Positions 18,275-28,078 of a stretch of 64,000 bases of DNA are shown piece by piece. The notes beneath the pieces were generated by a model. The model saw only the letters and a list, made by a program, of their open reading frames with translations. It did not search any database and had not been told where the DNA came from. The translations under genes and the position numbers were made by a program. Each line of letters begins with the position of its first letter. Positions within the stretch are counted from its first letter, which is position 1. The stretch is from Marinobacter sp. SS13-12 (GTDB taxonomy: Bacteria > Pseudomonadota > Gammaproteobacteria > Pseudomonadales > Oleiphilaceae): contig NZ_JASSUA010000002.1 of NCBI RefSeq assembly GCF_030227115.1, forward strand, positions 124,001 through 188,000, written 5' to 3'.

Positions 18275-20031
18275 GGGGATTGCTCTCCGGTCAGCCTCTC
18301 AACGGTCTCGATCAGTATCGGGTGATCCGGGTCCTGCTCGAAACCTTCTTCCCAGATGATGCGGGCCTGTTCCTCTTCGCCGGTCTGCCAGAGTACTTCG
18401 CCGAAGTGGGCGGCCACCTCCGGGTCGGCATAGGCTTCCCAGGCGCGAGAAAGGTACTCAAGGGCTTTTTCGGTGTCACCCTGCTGATAGAGTACCCAGC
18501 CCATGCTGTCGAGGATGGCAGGGTTTTCCGGGTCAATTTCCAGCGCCCGCTCAATATAATCCCTGGCTTCCGCGTAGCGATTCGAGCGGGTAGTGATGAT
18601 GTAACCCAGGGCATTAAGCGCAACCGCATTCTGTGGCTGCTCGTCAATGATCTGTCTCAGGTCTGCCTCCGCCTGCGCCGAATCGCCCATGGAGTCCAGC
18701 AGCATGGCGCGCGCATAGCGGATGCGAATATTGTCCGGGTAGTCTTCCAGGGCCTTGTTGGCCGCCTTCAGTGCCTGCTCGTTTTCCTCCCTGTCCAGTA
18801 GCAGGTTGATTTCCAGCAGGTGGAAGTTCTCTTCCTGCGCCGGGTTGTTCTCCCTCAGCTGTTGTATTGCGGCCAGTGCCTCGTCAAGATCGCCCTGCTC
18901 CGCCATGAGTTCGCTCGCCCGTGCCAGGGCGGGGAAGTAATAATTACCTTTCTCCACGTTGTTGTAGAAGCCGATGGCCTGCTCGGTGTTGTCCTCCTCG
19001 TCGGCAATCCGGCCCAGGTAATAATGGGCTTCATCGGTATGGTGGCCCTGTTCGATCAGCCGGGTCAGTTCTTCCTCTGCCAGGGCGCTCTGGCCGTTCT
19101 CAAGCGCCACAAGCGCGTGGGAAAGGCGTAGGCCGGGTACATTGGGGAAGCGCCTGACCAGCCGGCTGAATTCGTCCTGGGCTGCCTGCAGCTCACCTTC
19201 GCCGATCAGCATGCGGCCATAAAGAGTGCCCATCTGGCGGTTGTCGGGGAAGCGCCGGGTGTGACGCAGAAGGTGGTCGAGTGCCTTGCGCTTCTCGCCG
19301 GCCTGGTAGAGCAGGTCTCCTTTAAGAACCAGGGCGGGCTGGAAGTCGGGCTCATCGTTCAGCAGGGGAGTCAGTTTATCCAGGGCCTGCTGGGGTTCGC
19401 CGGTAACTTTCAACAGCAGGGCGATGCTGTACTGAAGTTCCGCATTGCCCGGGTGTCGTTGTTCCATTTGCCGGTAGAGCTGGAGCAGCTCCTGCTGTTG
19501 TTCGGGCGGCAGGTTGCCCGCCATGGCTGCGAGGCTGTCAAAGTCTGCATCACCACCCAGGTCCATGATGCGCTCCATGTGCCCCAGGGCAGTCTCCAGA
19601 TCGTTGTTCTTTACCGCCTGGATGGCCGAGATCCGGTGCGCCTGCATGTTGTCCGGGTCCACATCCAGCCACAGTGTGGCCAGCTTCTTCTGGGCGTTGT
19701 CGGCGTTGAGGGACTGGGCAATGCGCATGGTTCTTTCGATCACTGCCTTGTCGCGGGACTGCTGGGCCGCTTTCATGTAATTGACAAGAGTGACGTCAAA
19801 GCGCCCGCGTTGGGCGGCTATCTCGCCGGACAGGAGCAGGTAGAGCACTTCAGGCTCGAAATCAGCGTAGCGGATTTCCGGTTCCTGATTCTTTTCCGCC
19901 GAAGGCCCGGTGTTTTCGGTATTTTCCGGCGACGTGTCGGGTTGCTGTTCCTGATCACCCTGGAGAAAAGCGCAGCCGGACAGGGAAAGCCCGAACAGGC
20001 AGGTAACAAGCAGTAATGCGGACTTTTGCAT
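18271..20031 (-). CDS. Tetratricopeptide-repeat lipoprotein
   Basis: This is a 586-residue lipoprotein with lipobox LSGC (Cys at 20), an acidic linker to about residue 60, and then TPR-like helix pairs to near the C-terminus. The clearest repeats are in the last third, for example ALNALGYIITTRSNRYAEAR and ILDSMGWVLYQQGDTEKALE. It belongs to the family commonly found just before lolB in gammaproteobacteria; the exact role is unknown and a scaffold in the cell envelope is an inference. The ATG at 20031 has GGGA six bases upstream and gives a normal lipoprotein signal, whereas upstream in-frame starts add a non-signal stretch. It is divergent from hemA across 231 bases. Confidence 0.88.
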   Translation of the reverse strand: MQKSALLLVTCLFGLSLSGCAFLQGDQEQQPDTSPENTENTGPSAEKNQEPEIRYADFEPEVLYLLLSGEIAAQRGRFDVTLVNYMKAAQQSRDKAVIERTMRIAQSLNADNAQKKLATLWLDVDPDNMQAHRISAIQAVKNNDLETALGHMERIMDLGGDADFDSLAAMAGNLPPEQQQELLQLYRQMEQRHPGNAELQYSIALLLKVTGEPQQALDKLTPLLNDEPDFQPALVLKGDLLYQAGEKRKALDHLLRHTRRFPDNRQMGTLYGRMLIGEGELQAAQDEFSRLVRRFPNVPGLRLSHALVALENGQSALAEEELTRLIEQGHHTDEAHYYLGRIADEEDNTEQAIGFYNNVEKGNYYFPALARASELMAEQGDLDEALAAIQQLRENNPAQEENFHLLEINLLLDREENEQALKAANKALEDYPDNIRIRYARAMLLDSMGDSAQAEADLRQIIDEQPQNAVALNALGYIITTRSNRYAEARDYIERALEIDPENPAILDSMGWVLYQQGDTEKALEYLSRAWEAYADPEVAAHFGEVLWQTGEEEQARIIWEEGFEQDPDHPILIETVERLTGEQSP

Positions 20032-20262
20032 GCAACATCCCATGATCTGTGTACAGTGCACCTGATCGGCCGGAAGTGACTCTGGCGGCAGTCTCAGATG
20101 TGGCGTAATAAGACGAGGTTCTATGATGGCACAAGCGCCTGATATTGCCCAACCTGTCAGCAGTTCCCGATATCACTGTGGTTTTGGGTGGCGATAGAGG
20201 CCTCTGGCCGTTAAAATACCGTTAATTCTCCGTCTTCCGGCATAAGGCAGTCTAACCCCGAT

Positions 20263-21552
20263 ATGGCACTGGTCACCCTCGGAATCAACCATCGTACCGC
20301 ACCGGTCGAGTTGCGTGAGCGCGTCGCGTTCACTCCCGAGCGCATGGCTGAGGCCTTTGCCGAACTGCGAGCCACCACCGGGGCCAGTGAGGCCGCCATC
20401 CTTTCCACCTGCAATCGCACCGAGCTTTACCTTGCCGGGGACGACGATTGTGCGCCCGCCGTGCTGCGCTGGCTGGCCGGATTCCATGACATGGAGGCCG
20501 GGGATCTGGAAGAAGTGCTTTATATTTACCGGGACTCGGAGGCTGTGCGCCATATCATGCGGGTAGCGGCCGGCCTGGATTCCATGGTTCTTGGTGAACC
20601 CCAGATCCTGGGGCAGCTCAAGGATGCCTACGCCCTGGCCCGGGAGCATAACGCCAGCGGAGCCTTCCTGTCGCGCCTGTTCGAGCAGACCTTCTCCGTG
20701 GCCAAGCGGGTACGCACCCAGACTGCCATTGGCGAGAACCCGGTGTCTGTCGCTTACGCCGCCGTCAGCATGGCGCACCATATTTTTGCGGACATGTCCC
20801 GCAACAAGGCCCTGCTGATTGGTGCCGGCAAGACCATTGAACTGGTCTCCCGGCATCTGGCGGATGCCGGCGTAACGAATTTTCTTGTTGCCAACCGCAC
20901 CCTGGAACGTGCCCAGGCGCTGGCGGAGTCCCGTGGCGGGAAGGGGATTCTGCTCTCGGAGATTCCCGACCACCTGGCCGACGTGGATATCATCATTTCT
21001 TCCACCGCCAGCCCCCTGCCGATTCTGGGCAAGGGCGCTGTGGAGCGGGCGCTGAAAAAACGCAAGCACCGCCCCTATTTCATGGTAGATATCGCGGTTC
21101 CCAGGGATATAGAGCCGGAAGTCAGCTCGCTTGCGGACGTTTACCTCTATACCGTCGATGACCTGCGTCAGGTTATTGAAGAGAACGTACGCTCCCGCGA
21201 AGGGGCGGCCCGGGAAGCAGAAAACCTGGTCACTGACGGTGTACAACAGTTCCTCAGCCAGCTGCGGGCGCTGGATGCGGTGTCTACGCTCAAGCAATTC
21301 CGTCAGCGCGCAGAAACCCTGCGTGACGCGGAAACCGAGAAGGCCATCCGCGCGCTGCGCAATGGTGCCGACCCGGAAACCGTCTTGCGGGGCATGGCCC
21401 GGGGGCTGACCAACAAGCTGCTCCACGAACCTTCCATCCAGGTCAGGAAGGCGACAACCGAAGGCAGAACGGAAGTCACCGAATGGCTCCGAGAGCTGCA
21501 TCAGCTTGATGCGCTGGATGCCGACGCGCCCATCATCCCGGAAAAACTATGA
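20263..21552 (+). CDS. hemA: Glutamyl-tRNA reductase
   Basis: This enzyme reduces glutamyl-tRNA to glutamate-1-semialdehyde, the first step of C5 tetrapyrrole synthesis. The 429-residue protein has catalytic C50 in [16 protein letters not shown]-binding [17 protein letters not shown] near residue 190 and the C-terminal dimerisation helices. The start [14 protein letters not shown] is standard. It overlaps prfA by four bases (ATGA), the hemA-prfA pairing usual in gammaproteobacteria. Synthesis of haem is usually limited at this step by HemA stability; no regulatory RNA is evident upstream. Confidence 0.97.
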   Translation: MALVTLGINHRTAPVELRERVAFTPERMAEAFAELRATTGASEAAILSTCNRTELYLAGDDDCAPAVLRWLAGFHDMEAGDLEEVLYIYRDSEAVRHIMRVAAGLDSMVLGEPQILGQLKDAYALAREHNASGAFLSRLFEQTFSVAKRVRTQTAIGENPVSVAYAAVSMAHHIFADMSRNKALLIGAGKTIELVSRHLADAGVTNFLVANRTLERAQALAESRGGKGILLSEIPDHLADVDIIISSTASPLPILGKGAVERALKKRKHRPYFMVDIAVPRDIEPEVSSLADVYLYTVDDLRQVIEENVRSREGAAREAENLVTDGVQQFLSQLRALDAVSTLKQFRQRAETLRDAETEKAIRALRNGADPETVLRGMARGLTNKLLHEPSIQVRKATTEGRTEVTEWLRELHQLDALDADAPIIPEKL

Positions 21553-22634
21553 AGTCATCGATTCAGTCACGCCTTGAGCAGCTCACCGACCGCTTCGAGG
21601 AAGTCAGTGCGTTGTTGAGTGATCAGGGCACTATCGCCAATCAGGACAAATTCCGGGATCTTTCCCGGGAGTTCGCGGAAATTGAGCCCATTGTTCACTG
21701 CTTTCAGGCCTGGCAGAAATCCCGCGAAGATATCAGTGAAGCGGCAGAGCTGGCCCGCGATGGTGATGCTGACATGCGTGCCATGGCGGAAGAGGAGCTG
21801 AGCCTTGCGGAACAGAAAAGCGAGGAACTGGACGAAGAGCTGCAGCGCCTGATGCTGCCCAAGGACCCCAACGACGGCAAGAACGTGTTCCTGGAAATCC
21901 GTGCCGGCACCGGTGGTGACGAGGCCGCTATCTTCGCAGGTGACCTGTTCAGGATGTACATGCGATACGCCGAGCGCAAGCGTTGGCAGGTGGAGGTCAT
22001 CAGTGAAAACGAGGGAGAGCATGGTGGCTACAAGGAAATTATCGCCCGTATCGCTGGCAGTGCGGTCTATGGCGCCCTGAAGTTCGAGTCCGGCGCCCAT
22101 CGTGTGCAACGGGTTCCGGAAACCGAGTCCCAGGGCCGTATCCACACCTCTGCCTGCACGGTGGCGGTGATGCCGGAAGCGGACGAGGCCGAGGCTGTGG
22201 AAATCAACAAATCCGACCTGAGGGTGGATACCTTCCGTGCCTCCGGTGCCGGCGGCCAGCACGTGAACAAGACCGATTCTGCCATTCGTATCACCCATAT
22301 CCCCAGCGGTATTGTGGTGGAATGTCAGGAAGAACGCTCCCAGCACAAGAACCGCTCCAAGGCCATGAGTTTTCTGGCCTCCCGTCTCCAGAACGAGGAA
22401 ATCGAGCGCCAGCAGAAATCCATGGCGGCCACCCGCAAGAGCCTGGTGGGCAGCGGTGACCGCTCCGAGCGCATTCGTACGTACAATTTTCCTCAGGGCC
22501 GGGTGACCGACCATCGCATCAACCTGACCCTGTACAAGCTGGACGAAGTGATGTCCGGTGACCTGGACGCGGTTATCGTGCCCCTGCAGCACGAACATCA
22601 GGCCGATTTGCTGGCTTCACTGGCTGATGAGTGA
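21549..22634 (+). CDS. prfA: Peptide chain release factor 1
   Basis: RF1 ends translation at UAA and UAG. The 361-residue protein has the GGQ catalytic motif at 235-237 (SGAGGQHVN), whose glutamine is the substrate of PrmC encoded next. The stop-codon recognition tripeptide reads PET in [10 protein letters not shown], where E. coli has PAT; the first and third positions are the conserved ones. It overlaps hemA by four bases and prmC by eight. Confidence 0.97.
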   Translation: MKSSIQSRLEQLTDRFEEVSALLSDQGTIANQDKFRDLSREFAEIEPIVHCFQAWQKSREDISEAAELARDGDADMRAMAEEELSLAEQKSEELDEELQRLMLPKDPNDGKNVFLEIRAGTGGDEAAIFAGDLFRMYMRYAERKRWQVEVISENEGEHGGYKEIIARIAGSAVYGALKFESGAHRVQRVPETESQGRIHTSACTVAVMPEADEAEAVEINKSDLRVDTFRASGAGGQHVNKTDSAIRITHIPSGIVVECQEERSQHKNRSKAMSFLASRLQNEEIERQQKSMAATRKSLVGSGDRSERIRTYNFPQGRVTDHRINLTLYKLDEVMSGDLDAVIVPLQHEHQADLLASLADE

Positions 22635-23475
22635 CGCGCCTTTATCCTGTGAGGCACTGCTGAAACAAGCCGCTGACGTTATCGGTGGCGATACCCCGCG
22701 CCTGGATGCCGAATTATTGCTCAGTGACGTGACCGGATGGTCCCGGACCACCTTCCGGGCCTGGCCTGAGCGTCAAGTGAACGTTGCCGAGGTTGCCCGA
22801 TTCTGCACCCTGGTGGAGCAACGCTGTGAGGGCCGACCGGTGGCGCACCTGTTGGGCGAACAGGAATTCTGGTCACTGCCACTGAAGGTTAACCCCTGCA
22901 CACTCATTCCCCGGCCCGATACCGAGTGCCTGGTAGAAGCCGCCTTGGCGCTGGAGTTGCCGGAAAACGCCAAAGTGCTCGATCTGGGCACCGGTACCGG
23001 CGCCATCGCGCTGGCGCTGGCCAGTGAACGGCCCGGCTGGCAGGTTTCCGCATCCGATGCCATCACCGAAGCGGTAGAACTGGCCGCGGAAAATGCCACC
23101 CGCCTGGGCCTGCCGGTGACGGTGAGGCAGAGCAACTGGTTTGCAGATCTGCCAGCTGGCTGCTTTGATCTGATTGTCTCCAACCCTCCGTACATTGCGG
23201 ACACGGATCACCATCTGGGCGAAGGAGACGTACGGTTCGAACCGGCGTCGGCCCTTGTTGCCGGCAATGATGGCCTGGATGATATCCGGCGGATCACCGC
23301 CGAAGCGCCGGCCTGGCTCTCGCCGGGTGGCTGGCTGATGCTGGAACATGGTTATGAGCAGGGTGCGGCGGTGCGGCGGCTTTACACCGAATCAGGCTTC
23401 GCCAGTGTGGAAACCCGCCAGGATTACGGCCGTCGTGATCGCTATGCCCTTGGGAGAAAACACCATGCTGAATGA
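22627..23475 (+). CDS. prmC: Release factor glutamine methyltransferase
   Basis: PrmC N5-methylates the GGQ glutamine of RF1 and RF2. The 282-residue protein has an N-terminal helical domain, SAM motif [16 protein letters not shown] at about 119-133 and the substrate-binding NPPY motif at about 186-189. The ATG at 22627 (MSDAPLSCE) lies inside the last codons of prfA. A longer in-frame start at 22558 would be buried deep in prfA and adds nothing known from the family. Confidence 0.96.
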   Translation: MSDAPLSCEALLKQAADVIGGDTPRLDAELLLSDVTGWSRTTFRAWPERQVNVAEVARFCTLVEQRCEGRPVAHLLGEQEFWSLPLKVNPCTLIPRPDTECLVEAALALELPENAKVLDLGTGTGAIALALASERPGWQVSASDAITEAVELAAENATRLGLPVTVRQSNWFADLPAGCFDLIVSNPPYIADTDHHLGEGDVRFEPASALVAGNDGLDDIRRITAEAPAWLSPGGWLMLEHGYEQGAAVRRLYTESGFASVETRQDYGRRDRYALGRKHHAE

Positions 23476-24226
23476 TGAAGAACTGCTGCGCTACAGCCGG
23501 CAAATACTGATGCCCCGATTCGACATCGCCGGCCAGGCCAGACTGAAGTCTGCGCGCGTTCTGGTCGTTGGCGCCGGCGGCCTGGGTTGCCCGGTGGCTC
23601 TTTACCTCGGCGCTGCGGGTGTTGGCCATCTGACTCTGGCCGACGACGACAGTGTAGAGGTAGCCAACCTGCAGCGTCAGATAGCATTCGAGCAGTCCGA
23701 TCTTGGCGAGTCCAAAGCTGAGCGTCTGGCTGATCGTGTGCGGCGTATAAACCCGGAGGTGTCAGTAACTGCATTGCCCGAACGACTGGAGGGGGACGAG
23801 CTACAGCGTCAGGTTGATTCTGCCAGCCTGGTGGTTGACTGCACGGACAACTTCAATACCCGTTTCGCCCTCAATCGCGCCTGTGTCGCGGCCCGTGTGC
23901 CACTGGTTTCTGGCGCGGCTATCCGCGGGGAAGGGCAGTTGGCGGTTTACGATGTGCGTGATGAAGCCAGCCCTTGTTACCACTGTTTGTATGCCGAACA
24001 GGGCAATGAAGACCTTACCTGTTCCGAGGCCGGCGTCATTGGTCCATTGGTTGGCATGATTGGCGCTTCCCAAGCCATGGAAGCCATCAAGGTAATCACC
24101 GGCGTTGGCAAAACCCTTACGGGCCGGTTGCTGATCCTCGATGCCTGGCAAATGGAATGGCGTGAAATGAAACTGGCAAGAGATCCGGGGTGCCCTGTTT
24201 GCGCAGGCCGGCGAACGGGGGAGTAG
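23465..24226 (+). CDS. moeB: Molybdopterin-synthase adenylyltransferase MoeB (ThiF/HesA family)
   Basis: This is a 253-residue E1-like enzyme that adenylates the C-terminus of a ubiquitin-like sulfur carrier. Seen are the nucleotide loop VVGAGGLGCPVALYLGAAG, the Arg-containing NLQRQIAF segment, DCTDNFNTR, and the two zinc CxxC pairs (CYHC and CPVC). There is no C-terminal rhodanese domain, so it is the short MoeB/ThiF form. MoaD/ThiS partners are not in the window, so MoeB is favoured over ThiF only by its place after hemA-prfA-prmC. It overlaps the end of prmC by 11 bases. Confidence 0.88.
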   Translation: MLNDEELLRYSRQILMPRFDIAGQARLKSARVLVVGAGGLGCPVALYLGAAGVGHLTLADDDSVEVANLQRQIAFEQSDLGESKAERLADRVRRINPEVSVTALPERLEGDELQRQVDSASLVVDCTDNFNTRFALNRACVAARVPLVSGAAIRGEGQLAVYDVRDEASPCYHCLYAEQGNEDLTCSEAGVIGPLVGMIGASQAMEAIKVITGVGKTLTGRLLILDAWQMEWREMKLARDPGCPVCAGRRTGE

Positions 24227-24227
24227 A

Positions 24228-24335
24228 AAACCGGCGGGTAAGCTCTACCAAAACACGCTGTAAATACGTCCCTGTACGCTCGGGCTCCGCCATCCCTGGC
24301 TCCGCACGGTTTTGGCCGAGCTTACCCGCCGGTTT
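24228..24335. repeat. Long inverted repeat filling the moeB-phrB gap
   Basis: An 18-base arm AAACCGGCGGGTAAGCTC at 24228-24245 has its exact complement at 24318-24335. Pairing continues inward past a two-base mismatch through a CCAAAAC/GTTTTGG stretch. The roughly 55-base loop contains a CCCTGTACGCTCGG segment. It lies between convergent genes (moeB and phrB) and could serve as a two-way terminator, but the shape also suits a dispersed intergenic repeat. Confidence 0.8.
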
Positions 24336-24339
24336 CCCC

Positions 24340-25740
24340 CTACTTTTTCAGGGCCTGAAACTTTGCTATCGCCTCTTTTCTGCTTTCCTTGAGGTCAACA
24401 ATCGGTCTCGGGTAGCCTCCCGGGATGACACCAGAGATCCAAGGCTGATGAATTCGCTTGCTATCCAGTTTCGCCAGCTCCGGAACATATTTACGGATGA
24501 ATTCGCCATCGGGGTCGAAACGCTCACTCTGGGTGGCCGGATTGAAGACGCGGAAGTAGGGCGCTGAATCGGTGCCGGTGGAGGCGCTCCACTGCCAGCC
24601 GCCGTTGTTTGAGGCCAGGAATCCGTCGACCAGTTTCGACATGAAATAAGCCTCACCCAGGCGCCAGTCGATAAACAGGTTCTTGGCCAGGAACATGGCG
24701 GTGATCATCCGCAGGCGGTTATGCATCCAGCCGGTCTGGTTCAGCTGGCGCATGGCCGCATCCACAATGGGGATGCCGGTGTTGCCGTCCTTCCAGGCCT
24801 CAAACTTCTCGTCAGGTGAATTCCATTGCAAGGCCTCGGTCTCAGGCTTGAAAGCCCGGTGCATGCTCACCCTGGGGTAGTGGTAGAGGATGTTGATGTA
24901 GAAATCCCGCCAGGCGATTTCGTTGGTCCAGGTGGCCAGGCCTTCCTGATTGCCGCCCATGCCCTGATGCTGGCGGGCGGCAATCAGGCATTGTCTGCCG
25001 GAGAGCACACCGTTGGCCAGGTAGGGCGAAAGCATGCTGGTGCCATCCACCGCAGGCAGGTCCCTCAGATTCTTGTAGTCGCCCGCGCGGCTGTCGAGAA
25101 ATTGCTCCAGTTGACGATGGGCTGCATCTTCGCCGGTTTCAACCAGGCGGGGAGGAAGGCTCTCGAAACCTTCGGGAGTCTCGTCAAAGCTGGATGCCTC
25201 GACGACATCGCCAACCGGCTCGGGGATGGCAAACAGGGTTGGCTGCGCTGCGTCGATCCAGCTACGCCATCGGCGGGAGAATGGGGTGAAGACAGAGTAG
25301 GGCTCTTCCTGCTGGGTCAGGATGCTGCCAACGGGTGCCACGGTCTGGTCCCGGTACTTTTTGACGCCGGTGCCAGTGGATCCGAGAGCCTGTTTCAGGG
25401 CTTTGTCCCTGCGTCTTTCGTTAACTCCGTATTCCTCGTTGAAGTGAACATGCCGGATACTCTCGCGCCGGCAGAATTCTTTGAGTTTTTCAGTGCTGTC
25501 CGTAAAGGTTGTTGCGGTGATAAACGATAGCGGAATACCCAGCTTTGCCAGCTCTTTCGACAGGGCGTTGGCGTGGTCCAGAACGAAGCAAACACGGGCC
25601 GGGGACCAGTCGTGCTCTCGCCACTGCTCCGGGGTGACGATAAAGCAGGCGCGTACCGGTTGCTGTTGTTTGCAGGCGGCAGTGAGGGCGGCGTTATCGG
25701 CCACGCGCAGGTCGTTTCGGAACCAGACGAGCTGAGTCAT
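24340..25740 (-). CDS. phrB: Deoxyribodipyrimidine photolyase
   Basis: This flavoprotein uses light to split cyclobutane pyrimidine dimers. The 466-residue product starts TQLVWFRNDLRVADN, the N-terminal antenna-domain signature of class I photolyases. The C-terminal FAD domain includes NEIAWRDFY, WMHNRLRMITAMFLAKNL and WQWSASTGTDSAPYFRVFNP. The start is the ATG at 25740 with AGGAA seven bases upstream; a reading frame continues upstream but has no photolyase-like sequence there. It stands alone. Confidence 0.95.
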   Translation of the reverse strand: MTQLVWFRNDLRVADNAALTAACKQQQPVRACFIVTPEQWREHDWSPARVCFVLDHANALSKELAKLGIPLSFITATTFTDSTEKLKEFCRRESIRHVHFNEEYGVNERRRDKALKQALGSTGTGVKKYRDQTVAPVGSILTQQEEPYSVFTPFSRRWRSWIDAAQPTLFAIPEPVGDVVEASSFDETPEGFESLPPRLVETGEDAAHRQLEQFLDSRAGDYKNLRDLPAVDGTSMLSPYLANGVLSGRQCLIAARQHQGMGGNQEGLATWTNEIAWRDFYINILYHYPRVSMHRAFKPETEALQWNSPDEKFEAWKDGNTGIPIVDAAMRQLNQTGWMHNRLRMITAMFLAKNLFIDWRLGEAYFMSKLVDGFLASNNGGWQWSASTGTDSAPYFRVFNPATQSERFDPDGEFIRKYVPELAKLDSKRIHQPWISGVIPGGYPRPIVDLKESRKEAIAKFQALKK

Positions 25741-25845
25741 TGTGCTTCCTGTATCTGGTGGAGGGTTGATGACGACGATGGATATTCGCCGGAACGTGCT
25801 GATTGGATTATAGTTAATCGCAGAATTCATCAATAAAGGGCCGGA

Positions 25846-26664
25846 ATGGCAACGAGTCTGGAAACACCGCAAACGATGCAGGATGGCCAATGGGGAGTAC
25901 ACTACGCGCTGGAACCCGGACAGACACAGTACCATGAGCTCTGCCATACACGGGTTTGGGCAACCTTGCTGGAGCAGGAATGGCAGATCCGTTATCAGCG
26001 CATGCCGGAAGACGACGATCAGGAACGCTGGCTGCAGCGGGTAACCGATACCCTACCGGATGCCGAACTGGGTGTTCAGCGATTTGTGCGGCCGGACGAT
26101 GGTTGCCAGCTTCATTATCTGCCGGCCATGTCGAGCCTCGCCACGGTGATTCGTCCCTATCAGCCGCTGACCATTCCCGCCGACAGTGAATGCACGATCT
26201 ACGTGGGCACGCTCCTGTGGATGCGAATTCAGGCCGGGAGCAAAGGGACACACCTGATGGAGCTGCCGCTGGCGGATCCGTCTCTCACCTGGGTCGGCCG
26301 GACTACGATGGAAGGGGAGCTTTGCTACTCTGCTGCCACTTTCGCGCGGCTGGTGCTGGATGCGGTGCCCAAACGCCCATGGCGTGCCATCACGCCCGTG
26401 AGAATTGTCAATGAACGGCAAGAACCGCTGTTGCTGGAGCGCTTTAATCTGCCAACCCCTCTGCTGTCGCTGCACCGTAATGAAAAGGGCCATCTGTGGA
26501 CACCGGGTGTGACGGTTATCTGTGAAACGGATATGAATTCAGCGCGCCTGCGGGTTGACCATGATCTTATTGCTGCTGCCGGGCACTGCGAGCTGGTGGC
26601 TCCCGCCCGGGAGCAGACCGCTCGGGGTGGCCTGGTACGAGCCTACGACCGCATATTTGGCTGA
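25846..26664 (+). CDS. DUF432-like protein, first gene of the RimK cluster
   Basis: This is a 272-residue protein with no signal peptide and no membrane segment, probably cytoplasmic. It looks beta-rich, with many short alternating hydrophobic stretches. I assign it to the DUF432 family mainly because such proteins accompany MscS and RimK genes in related genomes; the sequence match is from memory and uncertain. No catalytic motif stands out. It lies 48 bases upstream of the channel gene in the same direction and is the first of six genes that appear to form one transcript. Confidence 0.6.
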   Translation: MATSLETPQTMQDGQWGVHYALEPGQTQYHELCHTRVWATLLEQEWQIRYQRMPEDDDQERWLQRVTDTLPDAELGVQRFVRPDDGCQLHYLPAMSSLATVIRPYQPLTIPADSECTIYVGTLLWMRIQAGSKGTHLMELPLADPSLTWVGRTTMEGELCYSAATFARLVLDAVPKRPWRAITPVRIVNERQEPLLLERFNLPTPLLSLHRNEKGHLWTPGVTVICETDMNSARLRVDHDLIAAAGHCELVAPAREQTARGGLVRAYDRIFG

Positions 26665-26712
26665 CAGATCCAGCTGTTTGTCGTTACCCATGCCGCAGAT
26701 GGAGTTACCTTT

Positions 26713-27600
26713 TTGATTGAGCAGGTTGAAAGCAGTCTGATGCAGTTTTTCGGTGCCATTGCCTGGGGTAAGTGGATCAGCACCCTGTTTTTGCTGGTTC
26801 TCGGCATCGTGCTGGCTTCCTTCGCGGCCCGGGCCATTTCCCGGTTCATGGAGGATCGGGCCTCGCGTCACCACACCGTGATGGTAAGACGGCTGGTATT
26901 CTACCTGGTACTGGCCATATTCTTCTTTGCTGCGCTGAGGGAGGCTGGCTTTTCCCTGGATGTGGTGTTGGGTGCGGCCGGCATATTGACCGTTGCCATT
27001 GGCTTTGCCTCCCAGACCTCCGCCTCCAACATGATCAGTGGTCTGTTCCTGCTGGTGGAAAAGCCCTTTGAAATCGGTAACTTTATTGAGGTGGAGGGCA
27101 CCATTGGCGAAGTCGTTTCCATTGATATGCTGAGTGTGAAGCTGCGTACGCCGGACAACCTCTATGTGCGCATCCCCAACGAAACGCTGATCAAGACCCG
27201 GGTGGTCAATCGCTCTCGCTTTCCCATCCGCCGAATGGACCTGACTGTAGGGATTGCCTACGCCGAGGATGTGGCGCGGGTGGAAAATCTATTGTTGGAC
27301 CTGGCAAGACAAAGCAGTGTCAGTCTGGAGGAACCAAAGGCGTTTGTACTGGTGACCGGGTTTGGTCCATCCTCGATAGATATGCAGTTTTCTTTCTGGC
27401 TGCCTAGCGACAGGGTATTGCAAGGGCGCAGCCAGATGATGGTGGCCGTCAAGAAAATGCTCGATGAGGAAGGGATTGAAATCCCGTTCCCTCACACAAG
27501 TATCTATGCCGGAAGTCACTCCGAGCCTTTCCGGGTGGAACTGCTTCGGCCTCAGACCGACACCAACAAGGGAGAACCGGATGCCGACCAGAACGGATGA
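26713..27600 (+). CDS. MscS-family mechanosensitive channel
   Basis: This is a small-conductance mechanosensitive channel of 295 residues. Two outer helices occupy about residues 18-40 and 58-78. The pore-lining TM3 follows at about 85-115, with the glycine/alanine pattern VLGAAGILTVAIGFASQTSASN. The MscS beta domain then begins FEIGNFIEVEGTIGEVVSIDM. The start is TTG at 26713, preceded eight bases upstream by GGAG; the first ATG is nine codons in and lacks a ribosome site. The last 20 bases overlap the next gene. A link between turgor sensing and the RimK genes is suggested by context only. Confidence 0.92.
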   Translation: MIEQVESSLMQFFGAIAWGKWISTLFLLVLGIVLASFAARAISRFMEDRASRHHTVMVRRLVFYLVLAIFFFAALREAGFSLDVVLGAAGILTVAIGFASQTSASNMISGLFLLVEKPFEIGNFIEVEGTIGEVVSIDMLSVKLRTPDNLYVRIPNETLIKTRVVNRSRFPIRRMDLTVGIAYAEDVARVENLLLDLARQSSVSLEEPKAFVLVTGFGPSSIDMQFSFWLPSDRVLQGRSQMMVAVKKMLDEEGIEIPFPHTSIYAGSHSEPFRVELLRPQTDTNKGEPDADQNG

Positions 27601-28078
27601 AGCCACCAAAGCCGGCCAGGCGCCGGACACCGACGGAAAGCTGGCCCTCGGCTGGCGTGAATGGGTTGCCTTGCCGGAGTTCGATATATCCCGTATCAAG
27701 GCGAAAGTGGATACTGGCGCTCGCACCTCGTGCCTTCACACGTTTCGTACCGAGCCATACACTGACAGCGGCGAGCGTCGGGTCCGCTTCTGGGTGCACC
27801 CTGTCCAGAATGATCTGCATCATGTGGTGGAATGCGATGCGTTGGTGCTGGACGAACGCAATGTGTCGGACTCCGGTGGTCACAAGGAGCTTCGGCTGGT
27901 GATCGAAACCCGCATCGTGCTCGGCGACACCGAATGGCCGATTGAAATGACCTTGACCAACCGTGACTCCATGCGTTTTCGTATGCTGCTTGGTCGAACG
28001 GCAATGGCCCGTCGCGCCATTGTACTTCCTGAATGCTCCTATCTTGCCGGTAAACCGGCCCTAAGGACGAAAAAATGA
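27581..28078 (+). CDS. Retropepsin-like ATP-dependent zinc protease family (RimB/RloA-like)
   Basis: A 165-residue protein of the family annotated as ATP-dependent zinc protease but structurally retropepsin-like. The aspartic motif is [13 protein letters not shown] at about residues 41-53, followed by the loop strand [10 protein letters not shown] near 134-143. In pseudomonads the gene next to rimK is called rimB and modulates RimK activity. The start at 27581 has GGAG six bases upstream and lies inside the end of the channel gene. The stop overlaps the rimK start (ATGA), so dosage should follow RimK closely. Confidence 0.83.
   Translation: MPTRTDEATKAGQAPDTDGKLALGWREWVALPEFDISRIKAKVDTGARTSCLHTFRTEPYTDSGERRVRFWVHPVQNDLHHVVECDALVLDERNVSDSGGHKELRLVIETRIVLGDTEWPIEMTLTNRDSMRFRMLLGRTAMARRAIVLPECSYLAGKPALRTKK

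Noticed and set aside
20173-21501. 442-codon open frame on the minus strand opposite hemA
   Set aside because: It covers an unmistakable glutamyl-tRNA reductase on the other strand and has no recognisable domain.
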